NCBI GenBank assembly: GCA_019694395.1
Contig: JAIBCC010000035.1
Location: forward strand, 1-59,685
Length of the DNA: 59,685 nt
Reading direction: 5' to 3'
Origin: Pyrinomonadaceae bacterium
Lineage (GTDB): Bacteria > Acidobacteriota > Blastocatellia > Pyrinomonadales > Pyrinomonadaceae
Positions 1 through 8,742 of the stretch are shown here, in pieces. The notes beneath the pieces were generated by a model. That model did no database searches. It had not been told where the DNA came from and saw only the letters and a list, made by a program, of their open reading frames with translations. Both the position numbers and the translations under genes were made by a program. Positions within the stretch are counted from its first letter, which is position 1. Each line of letters opens with the position of its first letter.

Positions 1-65
1 TTTTCAAAGCCGATTGCTGAGAAAGATTCTCGCACATACGGTAGCGGTCTTTCTGAATTTGCAAC

Positions 66-155
66 TTAAGAGAAAACCGCTTGACCTTGATGGTCTTGTT
101 CTAAACTAAAAGAGTTGCACATTAGGTTTTCTGAATTAGTTGTAAAATTAGTCAT
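66..155 (-). CDS. Possible 29-residue ORF downstream of the MerR-type promoter
   Basis: A short reading frame begins with ATG at 155 behind a good ribosome site (GGAGGT, five bases upstream of the ATG) and stops with TAA at 66-68. It encodes 29 residues (MTNFTTNSENLM at the N-terminus, one Cys, no membrane segment) that I do not recognise. It is the first frame downstream of the MerR-type promoter at 186-217, so it may be a small metal-response peptide, a leader, or the start of a gene broken by a frameshift: another minus-strand frame stays open from about position 100 to the window edge. No function is assigned. Confidence 0.3.
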   Translation of the reverse strand: MTNFTTNSENLMCNSFSLEQDHQGQAVFS

Positions 156-185
156 AATTACCTCCGCTTTTATCAAGCTGAGAGC

Positions 186-217
186 ATTCTACAACCTGTG
201 AGTTAGTGTCAGGTCAA
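186..217 (-). promoter_or_regulatory. MerR-type promoter/operator with a 20-bp spacer
   Basis: Read on the minus strand there is a -35 box TTGACC (217-212) and a -10 box TAGAAT (191-186), separated by exactly 20 bp. The spacer region carries the dyad ACCTG...CAGGT. Over-long 19-20 bp spacers with a central dyad are the hallmark of promoters activated by MerR-family regulators, which untwist the DNA. It lies 17 bases downstream of the merR-like stop codon and points towards the ORF at 66-155 and the left edge. Confidence 0.7.
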
Positions 218-234
218 GGGGGAATTTCAATTTT

Positions 235-645
235 TTAATTTTCGCCGACTGATTCGATCAGATAACAAATTGAATCGCCGTTTGGAACAGAATTTTGCAA
301 TTGTTGCCAATCGGTTAAAGCCTTTTCCATTTTCTTTTGTAAATTCTGCAACTCCTTTATTTTCCTTTTATTTTCCTCAATATGATGAACAATTATTTTA
401 CGAACCGACGGACAGGGGGAATTTCCTGTTTCTGCCTGCGCCAAAATATGATTGATTTCAGCCAAAGTAAAACCCAGATCTTTTGCCGCAACAATAAATT
501 TTAGTCTGGTTGCGTCGGAAGGGCGATATTCTTTGTAACCGTTTTGAGAATTTTTAATTGGTTGTAGTAAACCGATTCGGGTGTAATGCCGCACCGTGTA
601 AATCGGTAAATTTGTTTTTTTTGCTAAAATACTCGCGGTAAACAT
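235..645 (-). CDS. MerR-family, probably metal-responsive, transcriptional regulator
   Basis: This is a 136-residue protein of normal MerR size. Residues 1-70 form the winged helix (YTVRHYTRIGLL then Q, with the usual NGYKEYRPSD wing), followed by a dimerisation helix at about 80-118. Two cysteines sit where metal ligands are found in the ZntR/CadR/MerR group: C78 in the SPCPSVR motif at the start of the dimer helix, and C127 near the C-terminus (SICYLIES). That pattern suggests a soft or transition metal rather than a drug. The gene is followed directly by a matching promoter (186-217), so it probably controls genes leaving the left edge of the window. The exact metal cannot be told from sequence. 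Confidence 0.85.
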   Translation of the reverse strand: MFTASILAKKTNLPIYTVRHYTRIGLLQPIKNSQNGYKEYRPSDATRLKFIVAAKDLGFTLAEINHILAQAETGNSPCPSVRKIIVHHIEENKRKIKELQNLQKKMEKALTDWQQLQNSVPNGDSICYLIESVGEN

Positions 646-657
646 AAGCTGGTATTT

Positions 658-694
658 TAAAATTAAAACGGACAGCCGAGAAATTCAACTGTCC
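658..694 (-). terminator. Probable terminator of the EF-G-like gene
   Basis: GGACAG (670-675) and CTGTCC (689-694) can pair. Read on the minus strand the stem is followed by GTTTTAATTTT. It lies between the EF-G-like stop and the merR-like start. The stem is only six pairs, so strength is uncertain. Confidence 0.45.
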
Positions 695-735
695 ATTTCA
701 AAACTAAACACAAAAGGCGAATCACGAATTAAATT

Positions 736-2841
736 TTATTCATCATCTTCGTGTCCTTTAATTCTGCCTTCGGCTCTGGCTTGGTCAATAACTTTCTGTG
801 CGAAATTACCGGGAAGCGGATCGTAATGCGAAAACTGCATATGGTATGAGCCTCGCGCCTGGGTGACGGAGTTCAGTTTGGCTTGGTAATCGAGCATTTC
901 CGAAAGTGGAACTTGCGCTTTGATAACCTGTTGTTTACCACGCATTTCCATTCCGCCGACTCGTCCGCGCCGCGAATTCAGGTCGCCCATAATGTCGCCC
1001 GAAACTTCTAAGGGACAAAAAACTTCGACATCCATAATCGGTTCGAGCAAAGTTGGTCGAGCCTTTTCAATTGCCGCCCGAAACGCTTTGCGTCCCGCTG
1101 CACGGAATGAAAATTCGTCTGAGTCAACCGTGTGATAACTTCCGTCAATTAGCGTAACTCTAAAGTCAACAAGCGGATAACCAGCAATCGCGCCATTTGC
1201 CGCCGCTTCGATAATTCCTTTTTCGATAGCAGGACGGAAGCCTTGCGGAATTGCTCCGCCGAAGATTTTATCCACAAACTCAAAGCCTTGACCACGTTCC
1301 AACGGTTCAAAAATACATTTGCAATCACCGAATTGTCCGCGTCCGCCGGATTGTTTTTTGTGTCGTCCCTGAACTTCGCATTGAGCGGTAATTGTTTCTT
1401 TATAGGGAACTTTCGGCGGATGCAAGGCAACTTCGACGTGGTAGCGTTTGTTCAATTTGTCCACCACCGTTTCGATGTGCAATTGTCCCGAACCCGATAA
1501 AATAAACTCTTTGGTTTGCGGGTCGCGGTCAAAATGAAGAGACAAATCTTCTTCTAAAATTTTGTGGAGAGCCGTAGAAATTTTTTCTTCATCATTGCGT
1601 GATTTTGGTTCGATGGCGAATGCAATCGCCGCTTCGGGATATTTGACCGCCGGATAAACAATTGCGTTGGCTTTATCGCAAAGCGTGTCATTAGTTTGCG
1701 TGTCTTTTAATTTAACCACCGCAATGATGTCGCCCGTGTTGGCTTCGTCAACTTTTTCCAAAGTTTTTCCTTGTAAAACGTGCAATGCGCCGAGCTTTTC
1801 CTGCGTTCCCCGTGTCGAATTGAAAACGGCTGCGTCGTGCGAAACTTTGCCGGAAATAACTTTCATGACATTGATTCGTCCGGCAAAAGGATCGGCAATC
1901 GTGCGGAAAACAAAGGCGGAAAACGGTTCGTCATTTGAATATTTACGCGAAACTTTTTCGCCCGCCTCTTCGGGATTGTTAAATCCGAATTCGGCTTCGT
2001 GATGCGCCGGATCGGGAGCAAATTCAACAATATGATCAAGCAAAATCTGGAGTCCGGCTAAAGTATTTGATGAAACAGCATAAACAGGACAAAGCTTGCT
2101 GTTGGCAATGGCTTTGGCTAAATTTTCGTAAACTTCTTCATCTTCCAACGTGCCGTTTTCAAAATATTTTTCCATCAAAGCATCGTCAGATTCAGCAACT
2201 AATTCGATCAGTCTTTCGCGGGTTTTATCCACATTTTCGCGCCCAACTTCGGGAATCGGAATTTCTTTAGCTTTGCCGTTCGCGTCAAATTCGTAGGCTT
2301 TCAGATGCACAACATCAACCACACCTTTAAAGTTTGCTTCTGAACCGATTGGCAAAGTAAATGGCACAATCGAACGGGCAAAAGATTCGGTAGCGGTATC
2401 AAGTGCGTGACCAAAATCCGAGCGTTCCTTATCTAATTTGTTGATGACCATGAAACGCGGCAGCATAAATTCATTGGCATAACTCCACGTTTTTTCGGTT
2501 TGCACTTCAATTCCATTAACTCCATCAACCACCACCAAAGCACAATCCGCCACCCGAACGGCGGGACGCGCGTGCGATACAAAAGCGGCGTAACCCGGTG
2601 TGTCTATTAGATTTATTTTGGTGTTTTTATGGTCAAGATGTGCAATGTTGTTGTTTAGGGTAACTTTTCGCTCGATGGAATCTTCGTCATAATCGGTAAC
2701 GGTTGTGCCTTCGTCAACTTTTCCCCAACGGTTAGTTGCTCCGGCTAAATGTAGCAACGACGAAACGAGCTGGGTTTTACCAGCGTCGCCGTGTCCAATG
2801 ACAGCCAAATTGCGAATATTTTCAGTAGAATAGGCTTTCAT
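736..2841 (-). CDS. EF-G-like translational GTPase (FusA2-type paralogue)
   Basis: This 701-residue protein covers the whole EF-G fold: G domain, domain II, and domains III-V. The P-loop is GHGDAGKT (16-23), G3 is DTPG (80-83) and G4 is NKLD (134-137). The DTPG is followed by Tyr instead of the His that is catalytic in canonical EF-G, and the P-loop lacks the usual AHIDAGKTT/AHVDHGKTT form. Both traits are seen in the divergent EF-G2/FusA2 group, whose role is less clear than that of housekeeping EF-G, so I do not call it fusA. The start is ATG at 2841: AAGGAG lies 12 bases upstream, whereas the TTG nine bases further upstream would sit too close to it. The gene stands alone, convergent with nothing and followed by a hairpin. 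Confidence 0.85.
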   Translation of the reverse strand: MKAYSTENIRNLAVIGHGDAGKTQLVSSLLHLAGATNRWGKVDEGTTVTDYDEDSIERKVTLNNNIAHLDHKNTKINLIDTPGYAAFVSHARPAVRVADCALVVVDGVNGIEVQTEKTWSYANEFMLPRFMVINKLDKERSDFGHALDTATESFARSIVPFTLPIGSEANFKGVVDVVHLKAYEFDANGKAKEIPIPEVGRENVDKTRERLIELVAESDDALMEKYFENGTLEDEEVYENLAKAIANSKLCPVYAVSSNTLAGLQILLDHIVEFAPDPAHHEAEFGFNNPEEAGEKVSRKYSNDEPFSAFVFRTIADPFAGRINVMKVISGKVSHDAAVFNSTRGTQEKLGALHVLQGKTLEKVDEANTGDIIAVVKLKDTQTNDTLCDKANAIVYPAVKYPEAAIAFAIEPKSRNDEEKISTALHKILEEDLSLHFDRDPQTKEFILSGSGQLHIETVVDKLNKRYHVEVALHPPKVPYKETITAQCEVQGRHKKQSGGRGQFGDCKCIFEPLERGQGFEFVDKIFGGAIPQGFRPAIEKGIIEAAANGAIAGYPLVDFRVTLIDGSYHTVDSDEFSFRAAGRKAFRAAIEKARPTLLEPIMDVEVFCPLEVSGDIMGDLNSRRGRVGGMEMRGKQQVIKAQVPLSEMLDYQAKLNSVTQARGSYHMQFSHYDPLPGNFAQKVIDQARAEGRIKGHEDDE

Positions 2842-3361
2842 ACGCGGCAAAATCTCCTTATGATTTGAATTTTTTGGAATGCTAAAGCCAAGTCCAAGTT
2901 AATTTTGGACATTTTACAGATAGGTTTTAGGTAAATTTTAATTTAACCGAGTATGAAGCCGTTGGCAAGCATAGGAAAGAAAATCCTTAATGAGTTATAT
3001 AAAAAAATTAAATGATTGAAGCTTTGCCAAATTTTTATTAAAAATCTTAAGTTTAGATTTTAATTATTTCGGATTTCCCACTTTATAATTGAGTGTAACC
3101 GTTTCAATCTATAAGAATTTTATATTCACCCAGATTTTCAAATGAGTTGGTTCTTATCACCAAACGATAACTATTGTCTGCCAAAAAGGTAAATAAAAGG
3201 AGTAATCAACCCATTGCCGCACTACTTTTTGAAATATAAGTAGTATTACTTAAGAAAAACAGGTGATTTCACCTATTCTACTTTCTCAATTCCTATCTTA
3301 TTCTCATAACAGGTTCGGCGATGAACCAAAATTTTTAAGTATCAAAAAGGAAATTAGCAAA
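2842..3361. other. AT-rich intergenic region between divergent genes
   Basis: No gene is supported here. It must hold the promoters of the EF-G-like gene (minus) and the winged-helix gene (plus). Two small dyads are visible: GTCCAA/TTGGAC at 2892-2910, just upstream of the EF-G-like gene, and ACTACTT/AAGTAGT at 3221-3244, about 120 bases upstream of the winged-helix start. Either could be an operator; neither matches a family I can name. Confidence 0.4.
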
Positions 3362-3865
3362 ATGTCAGCCCCTAAATTTCAATATAAATTCAACGATTTT
3401 GTCTTATTACCACATCAGGGAATCTTAATTCACAACGGGCAAACCGTTCCCATGACTAACCGGGTTTTTAAGGTTTTGGAATTGATGGTGGTAAAAAGCG
3501 GAAAAGTGGTAATGAAAAATGAATTTATGGAAAAGGTTTGGGCTGATAGTTATGTTGATGAAGGAAGTTTACCCGTTGCCATAAATGCAATTCGGAAAGT
3601 TTTGCATCAAGACGGACAAAAAACAGTGGAAACATTTTCACGCCGAGGATACAGATTAAACTGTCAGGTTGAAAAATCACCAGTGCAGGAAATCGTCCAA
3701 AAATTTCTTCCGATTGAAAAAAATAAATCATTTAAAACAAGGATTTTGGAAATATTATTTTTGAAATTACCCCTAAACCTGCAAAAATCTTCTCCAGACT
3801 TCAAAAAGAAGTTCTTGCCAAATATCTACCGTTTATCCAACCTGCTTTCTCCAAGCAATAAATAA
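3362..3865 (+). CDS. Stand-alone OmpR/CadC-type winged-helix DNA-binding protein
   Basis: The 167-residue product has a Trans_reg_C (OmpR/PhoB effector) domain at about residues 5-100: RVFKVLELMV, then EFMEKVWADSYVDEG and the recognition-helix/wing region ending SRRGYRL. There is no receiver and no membrane helix. The C-terminal 60 residues are basic with hydrophobic patches and are not recognised. The start is the ATG at 3362, with AAGGA about nine bases upstream, rather than the GTG at 3263, which would add 33 residues without domain content. It closely resembles the protein at 22331-22840 in its DNA-binding part. It probably binds DNA with a partner protein that senses the signal; the target is unknown. 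A strong terminator follows. Confidence 0.75.
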   Translation: MSAPKFQYKFNDFVLLPHQGILIHNGQTVPMTNRVFKVLELMVVKSGKVVMKNEFMEKVWADSYVDEGSLPVAINAIRKVLHQDGQKTVETFSRRGYRLNCQVEKSPVQEIVQKFLPIEKNKSFKTRILEILFLKLPLNLQKSSPDFKKKFLPNIYRLSNLLSPSNK

Positions 3866-3953
3866 TATTTTCAGGGATTTGTTACAGAACAGATTTCGGG
3901 GGGATTCTGAACTGTAACGAAAAGAGTTTCAGGAAGTTAGTGAAACTCAAATT

Positions 3954-3992
3954 AAAAAAAGACTATGAGCCGGATAGCTCATAGTCTTTTTT
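3954..3992 (+). terminator. Strong rho-independent terminator
   Basis: A 10-bp perfect stem, GACTATGAGC (3961-3970) with GCTCATAGTC (3977-3986), has a six-base loop, an upstream A run and a downstream T run. It should work in both directions and ends the winged-helix transcript. Confidence 0.9.
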
Positions 3993-4182
3993 ATATTTTA
4001 AAGTTCCGAATAAAGCATAACTTTCAAACTTGAAGTTAATAAATTATTTAATCATAAAATAAAAACAGACAGCAAAATCGCTAAATCCCACCGTCTAATA
4101 TTCTTGAGGTATTTATAAATAATAGTTTGCCTCAACCGGAAAGGGGAGTAAAATAGTTTTTAATCTATTTGAGAGGGTGTCA

Positions 4183-6168
4183 ATGAAAATAAAATTACAA
4201 TCATTAAACGCAGTATTATCAATAATTTTAGTTTGGAGCATTTTGTTAACTAGTGTTCCGGTGCAAGCACAGGATATTGTAACGTCTGAAGATATTTCGG
4301 GAGGTTCAAGCGTTTTCGTATTCAGAAAATCGAGAGCTACGGGACAATCAAAATTTGCTTCGCGGGCAGTTGTAAAACGAAATCCCTCTCAAAAAACCGA
4401 ATCTCGAAATTCAATCAGAGAGCAGGTTGCCAAAGCTACTCCCCAAAGAGAAAAAGTAAAAAAAGTTGACCCAAATACTGTTGCAGTTAATAACACCAAT
4501 AAGAACACAAACAGTAAAAATACTAACAAGAATACAAATACCAATACTAAAAACACGAACAGCAATTCAAATGTTCCAATGATTTCCAAAGAGCAGGCTT
4601 CTGATTCCTTAGCCGGTGCTGCCGAAGTCTTTATGGAAAGAGGACAAATTGATCAAGCGATTAGTTATTTTAGTGAATCAATCAAATTAAATCCGCAAAA
4701 TAATCCGGCGAAATTAGGACTTAGCGAAGCGTATACCAGAAAAGCGGATAGTGTTTATGAAAAGGAAGGTGCGTTACAGGCAGAAAGATTTTATAACTTA
4801 GCAATTAGCAATGATTCAAATAATGCTGCCGCATATTCTGGTCTGGGCAATATTTATGAAGAAACCGGAAAAGATGATCTGGCACTTACTAATTACGAAA
4901 AGGCTTTGTCAATTAATCAAAATTTAACCGAACTTTATGCTCCGGTTGGTATTTCATATTATCAAAAAGGTGAAATCGCTAAAGCTGATGAATTTTTAAC
5001 TAAAGCAGTTGCGGCTGATCCACAAAATGAAGAAACACAGTTTTATCTTGGAGTAATTCGGTATAAACAAAACCGCGACCAGGAAGCGATGGTAGCACTA
5101 AATAAATCAATTGCGCTAAATAAAGTTCCTGAAAATACTGCTGAAGCGCATTATTATTTAGGTGAAATTTATGACCGTCAGGATAAAGATAAAGATGCCA
5201 TCAATGAATATAACCAGGCTGTAAAATATAATCCGAATTATCGGGATGCCTGGTTCGATTTAGGCGTATCTTATTACAACCGCAAACGTTACAATGATGC
5301 CATCAATGCTTATAATCAGGCAATCAGGCTTCAAAATGATAATTATGAGTATTATGAAAATTTAGGCGATACCTATCGGCAATTGAAACAATATGATAAA
5401 GCCGAAGGACCTTATGGATTAGCAGTAACCTTTGCTGAACGGGATGTTAATAAACAGGCTGATAAAGCGGGATTAGCCGACCTATACAGTAAATACGGAT
5501 TTGTTTTGGGATACGAAGCCAAATGGGGAAGTGCCATTGATGCTTTGAACAAAGCAGTTGCCTTAAGTCCTGACACGGTTGATTTTACAAATTTAGGCTG
5601 GGCTTATTATAACTCGGCGCAAATTGACATTCGTGACAAAGCAAAAGCCGATAAGCTTGGAAACGCTTCCGAAAGTCAAAGACTTTCAGCCAATTCACGG
5701 CAGAAACTTGAAAATGGTCGTGATGCTTTGAAAAAAGCAACGGCAATGGATCAAAACTTCTTCCCGTCATTTATGAATTTGGGTATGACCCAAACTGAAT
5801 TGGGAGATTATCAGTCGGCGATCGAAGCTTTGAAACGCTGTGTTCAACTGAAAGATAAATGGGCTTTGGCTTATAACGAGTTAGGTTATGCGTATCAAGT
5901 CAGCGGAAAATTGGATGACGCAATTCAAAATTTCCGTAAAGCTACCGATATTGATAAAAACTATTCAACCGGATTATTTAATCTGGCTTATACCTTAATG
6001 CAAAAAGGCGATGAAAAAGAAGCCCGTAAGGTTCAAGACAGATTACGAAAAATTGATCCGAATATGGCAAATCGTTTAGAAGCCGAATGGCTGAGCGGCG
6101 GAAGGAACATTATCAAGCAAAAAGTAGATAGCAAAAATCCGCTGAACAAAATCAGGATACCTTATTAA
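4183..6168 (+). CDS. Exported tetratricopeptide-repeat (TPR) protein
   Basis: The product has 661 residues. It starts with a Sec signal peptide (residues 1-29, ending SVPVQA before QD). A low-complexity Asn/Thr/Lys tract follows at about 100-131, apparently a flexible linker. From about 137 to the end it is an almost continuous run of TPR units, with recurring forms such as PAKLGLSEAY, AAAYSGLGNIYEE and AHYYLGEIYDRQ. TPR superhelices bind peptides and scaffold complexes; here it would act in the periplasm or at the outer membrane. I choose ATG 4183 over the GTG six bases upstream because GAGAGG then has proper spacing. The gene runs close to murB (about 30 bases), so the two may be cotranscribed. 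No enzymatic domain is visible. Confidence 0.8.
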   Translation: MKIKLQSLNAVLSIILVWSILLTSVPVQAQDIVTSEDISGGSSVFVFRKSRATGQSKFASRAVVKRNPSQKTESRNSIREQVAKATPQREKVKKVDPNTVAVNNTNKNTNSKNTNKNTNTNTKNTNSNSNVPMISKEQASDSLAGAAEVFMERGQIDQAISYFSESIKLNPQNNPAKLGLSEAYTRKADSVYEKEGALQAERFYNLAISNDSNNAAAYSGLGNIYEETGKDDLALTNYEKALSINQNLTELYAPVGISYYQKGEIAKADEFLTKAVAADPQNEETQFYLGVIRYKQNRDQEAMVALNKSIALNKVPENTAEAHYYLGEIYDRQDKDKDAINEYNQAVKYNPNYRDAWFDLGVSYYNRKRYNDAINAYNQAIRLQNDNYEYYENLGDTYRQLKQYDKAEGPYGLAVTFAERDVNKQADKAGLADLYSKYGFVLGYEAKWGSAIDALNKAVALSPDTVDFTNLGWAYYNSAQIDIRDKAKADKLGNASESQRLSANSRQKLENGRDALKKATAMDQNFFPSFMNLGMTQTELGDYQSAIEALKRCVQLKDKWALAYNELGYAYQVSGKLDDAIQNFRKATDIDKNYSTGLFNLAYTLMQKGDEKEARKVQDRLRKIDPNMANRLEAEWLSGGRNIIKQKVDSKNPLNKIRIPY

Positions 6169-6198
6169 ACAAGGAGAAAATCTCAAATTCTGAATAAT

Positions 6199-7230
6199 TT
6201 GTTAATTCAGGAAAATGTGAAGCTCGCACCATTGACCACTTTCAAGGTCGGTGGTGCGGCTCGCCTTTTTGTCGAAGCAAAAACCGAAGATCAATTAATC
6301 AATACAGCAAAATTTTGTAAGGAAAACGATTTACCACTTTTTATTTTGGGTGGGGGAAGTAATGTTCTGATTTCTGACCAGGGTTTTGACGGATTAGTTT
6401 TGAAAGTTGATTTGAAGGGAATCGAAAAACTGGGAAACCAGATTACGGCACAAGCTGGGGAAGATTGGGACGAATTTGTAAACTATTGCGTAGAAAATAA
6501 TTTACAAGGAATTGAGTGTCTTAGTGGAATTCCGGGTTTAGTCGGCGGAACTCCTGTTCAAAATGTCGGCGCGTATGGTCAGGAAGTTTCGGAAACGATT
6601 GAAAAGGTGAGAGTTTTTGACCGTAAATCCGAAGAAATTTTTGAACTTTCTAACACCGATTGCAAATTTTCTTACCGCTCCAGTATTTTTAATTCAACCG
6701 AAAAAAATCGTTTTATCGTGCTTGCCGTTACTTTCAGATTAAATCTAAACGGGAAACCCAAAATTGTTTATAAGGATTTGCAAAATTATTTTGGAAAAAA
6801 ACGACCGACGTTGATAAAAGTTCGTGATGCCGTTTGTCAGATCAGAGCCGAAAAAGCAATGTTGGTTCGTCAAGGCGGGTTAGATTCGCAATCGGCAGGT
6901 TCTTTTTTCAAAAATCCAATTATTGCAAAAGAAAAATTTGAGGAAATCCAAGCTAAATTTAATGAAAAAGTCCCAAGTTTTCCGGTTGGTGAAAATTCAG
7001 TCAAAATTCCTGCTGCGTGGCTGATCGAAAATTCGGGTTTTGCCAGAGGATTTACACTTGGAAATGCGGGACTTTCAACCAAACATACACTTGCCATCAC
7101 CAATCGGGGAAATGCTACTGCCGCAGAAATTCTAAAATTGAAAACAAAAATTCAGGAAACAGTCAAAGCTAAATTTAGTATCGAACTGCATCCTGAACCG
7201 GTATTTTTAGGGATAAAGGATGAGGGATAA
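6199..7230 (+). CDS. murB: UDP-N-acetylenolpyruvoylglucosamine reductase MurB
   Basis: MurB makes UDP-N-acetylmuramic acid from UDP-GlcNAc-enolpyruvate using FAD and NADPH in the cytoplasm. About 343 residues. The FAD-binding part contains GGGSNVLISD, the substrate region has FSYRSSIF (type I MurB with the Tyr loop), the catalytic Ser lies in SAGSFFKNP and the catalytic Glu in HPEPVFLG near the C-terminus. No ATG is available at the N-terminus. The frame offers TTG at 6199, CTG at 6190 and ATT at 6187, while the AAGGAG ribosome site at 6171-6176 best fits the two upstream codons. The start given is therefore provisional. It follows the TPR gene and converges on the GH109 operon. Confidence 0.92.
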   Translation: MLIQENVKLAPLTTFKVGGAARLFVEAKTEDQLINTAKFCKENDLPLFILGGGSNVLISDQGFDGLVLKVDLKGIEKLGNQITAQAGEDWDEFVNYCVENNLQGIECLSGIPGLVGGTPVQNVGAYGQEVSETIEKVRVFDRKSEEIFELSNTDCKFSYRSSIFNSTEKNRFIVLAVTFRLNLNGKPKIVYKDLQNYFGKKRPTLIKVRDAVCQIRAEKAMLVRQGGLDSQSAGSFFKNPIIAKEKFEEIQAKFNEKVPSFPVGENSVKIPAAWLIENSGFARGFTLGNAGLSTKHTLAITNRGNATAAEILKLKTKIQETVKAKFSIELHPEPVFLGIKDEG

Positions 7231-7330
7231 GGGATGAATTAATTTGCTTAGGTTATGACAAATTAATTCTTTTTAATGGTTATTAATTCCAAAACCTATC
7301 CAAAAACTATAATCCCTCATCCTTTATCCC
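7210..7330. repeat. 19-bp perfect inverted repeat between convergent genes
   Basis: GGGATAAAGGATGAGGGAT at 7210-7228 recurs as its exact reverse complement at 7312-7330, 83 bases apart. Within the arms the phrase GGATAAAGGATGAGGGATAA is itself made of near-repeats of GGATRAGG. The left arm overlaps the last codons of murB and the right arm ends just before the GH109 stop codon. It may serve as a bidirectional terminator or be a lineage-specific intergenic repeat. Confidence 0.75.
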
Positions 7331-7337
7331 TCATCAC

Positions 7338-8726
7338 TTATCCTACGGTTGGAATTGAATCCCGCTTATTTACCCAACCGCCGCGGGTAAAATCGGGGAT
7401 TTTAATTGGCATTGAACCTTTGGCAACAGATTCGGCACTTAATGGAAATGGGGCAGAAACCGCTGCTCCGTCATAAACATCCATATCAGGAACTAAGCCT
7501 TCGCGGAAACATTGAACCAATCGCCAAGCCATAATGAAATCCATTCCGCCATGACCTGCTCCACGAGCTTGTTCACCAAGTTTTTTCCAAAGCCAATGCG
7601 TATATTTTTCTTTATATTTATCCAGGTTGGTGAATTTGTGTTTTTCTTCCTGACCTTCAACCATAATTCGCGCTGGATAATCGCGGAATAAACCTTTAGT
7701 TCCTTGAATTAGGTTAATTCGGTCGTATGGACGAGGTGTTGAAGTATCGTGTTGAACTTTGATGGTTAAGCCTTTATTGGTTTTGATGAGAGTAGTGTTC
7801 ATATCTCCCGCAATGTATTTTTCTTTCCATTTCGGAGAATCTTTTGGAACAGTTTGTTCGCGGTAAAGATCGAGTGAGCGGGATGGTGAACTCATCGAAA
7901 CTAAATAATCAAATTTATCGCCGCGATTGATGTTCATATAATTGGCAACGGGTCCGAGTCCGTGAGTTGGATAGAGATTTCCGTTCAGGCGCGTATGCCA
8001 GGCTCGCCGCCATAAACCTTCGCTCCGCCCTTCGTTCAGAATCCAACGTAGATCGTGCAAATAAGCTGCTTCGCCGTGCGTAATTTCGCCAAAAAGCCCA
8101 TCCCGAACCATATTCAAAACCAGTGTTTCGTTGAAATCGTAGTTGCAATTTTCCATCATCAGGCAATGTTTACGTGTCTTTTCGGACATATCAACCAATT
8201 CCCACAATTCTTTCATTGTGGTTGCCATTGGAACTTCTACGCCGACGTGTTTACCGTTTTTCATTGCTGCCATTGCAACCGGAGCGTGCCATTCCCAGGG
8301 AGTTGGCGAATAAACAAAGTCAATATCATCGCGTTCGCAGAGTTTTTCAAAGGCGTGATCACCGTCGGTATACATTGCCGGAGCCGGTTTTCCGGCTTTT
8401 TCGATCATTGCTTTGCCTTCTTCGGCATTTGCTTTTACATTGTCGCAGAGTGCCTTGATCTCAAGATTTTCAATTCCATTTAAATCGTGAATCATTGATT
8501 TGCCGCGTTCACCAACACCAACAATTCCAATTCGGAGCGTATTCCGTTTTTCAAATGGAACCCCGATCATTGTTTTAGCAGTTGTCGGGGTTCCTGTAAT
8601 TTCTGATTCCAATACGCTTTCGGAATTTTCTGCACCGCTCACAGTATTTCCCAAAAGTCCTAATCCAATTGTTCCCAATGCCGTATTTCGCAGCATTTCA
8701 CGTCTTGATAATTTTCCTTCGCTCAT
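7338..8726 (-). CDS. GH109 alpha-N-acetylgalactosaminidase, Tat-exported
   Basis: This 462-residue Gfo/Idh/MocA-fold protein matches the GH109 family, NAD+-dependent enzymes that remove terminal alpha-GalNAc (for example from blood-group A structures) by an oxidation-elimination route. Seen: a twin-arginine signal at the start (SRREML, then a hydrophobic stretch to about residue 33), the nucleotide-binding IGIVGVGERGKSM, TPWEWHAPVAMAAMKNGKHV, NLYPTHGLGPV and the terminal PDFTRGGW, all characteristic of GH109. Tat export fits a folded, NAD-loaded enzyme. The start is ATG 8726, with GAGGA six bases upstream, not the TTG at 8738. It is the last gene of the six-gene operon, 16 bases after the repressor gene. 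The exact substrate is inferred. Confidence 0.9.
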   Translation of the reverse strand: MSEGKLSRREMLRNTALGTIGLGLLGNTVSGAENSESVLESEITGTPTTAKTMIGVPFEKRNTLRIGIVGVGERGKSMIHDLNGIENLEIKALCDNVKANAEEGKAMIEKAGKPAPAMYTDGDHAFEKLCERDDIDFVYSPTPWEWHAPVAMAAMKNGKHVGVEVPMATTMKELWELVDMSEKTRKHCLMMENCNYDFNETLVLNMVRDGLFGEITHGEAAYLHDLRWILNEGRSEGLWRRAWHTRLNGNLYPTHGLGPVANYMNINRGDKFDYLVSMSSPSRSLDLYREQTVPKDSPKWKEKYIAGDMNTTLIKTNKGLTIKVQHDTSTPRPYDRINLIQGTKGLFRDYPARIMVEGQEEKHKFTNLDKYKEKYTHWLWKKLGEQARGAGHGGMDFIMAWRLVQCFREGLVPDMDVYDGAAVSAPFPLSAESVAKGSMPIKIPDFTRGGWVNKRDSIPTVG

Positions 8727-8742
8727 TTTATTCCTCAAAAAT

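Noticed and set aside
1..69. Plus-strand frame ending at 69 (FSKPIAEKDSRTYG and on) as the tail of a gene
   Set aside because: Only 22 residues are visible and opposite-strand frames are equally open; the MerR-type promoter points the other way.
3263..3361. Upstream GTG start for the winged-helix protein
   Set aside because: It adds 33 residues without domain content and lacks a ribosome site, whereas ATG 3362 has one.
4491..4575. DNA tandem repeat or phase-variable tract in the TPR gene
   Set aside because: It is a Thr/Asn/Lys codon-rich linker with varied codons and no exact unit whose copy number would shift the frame.
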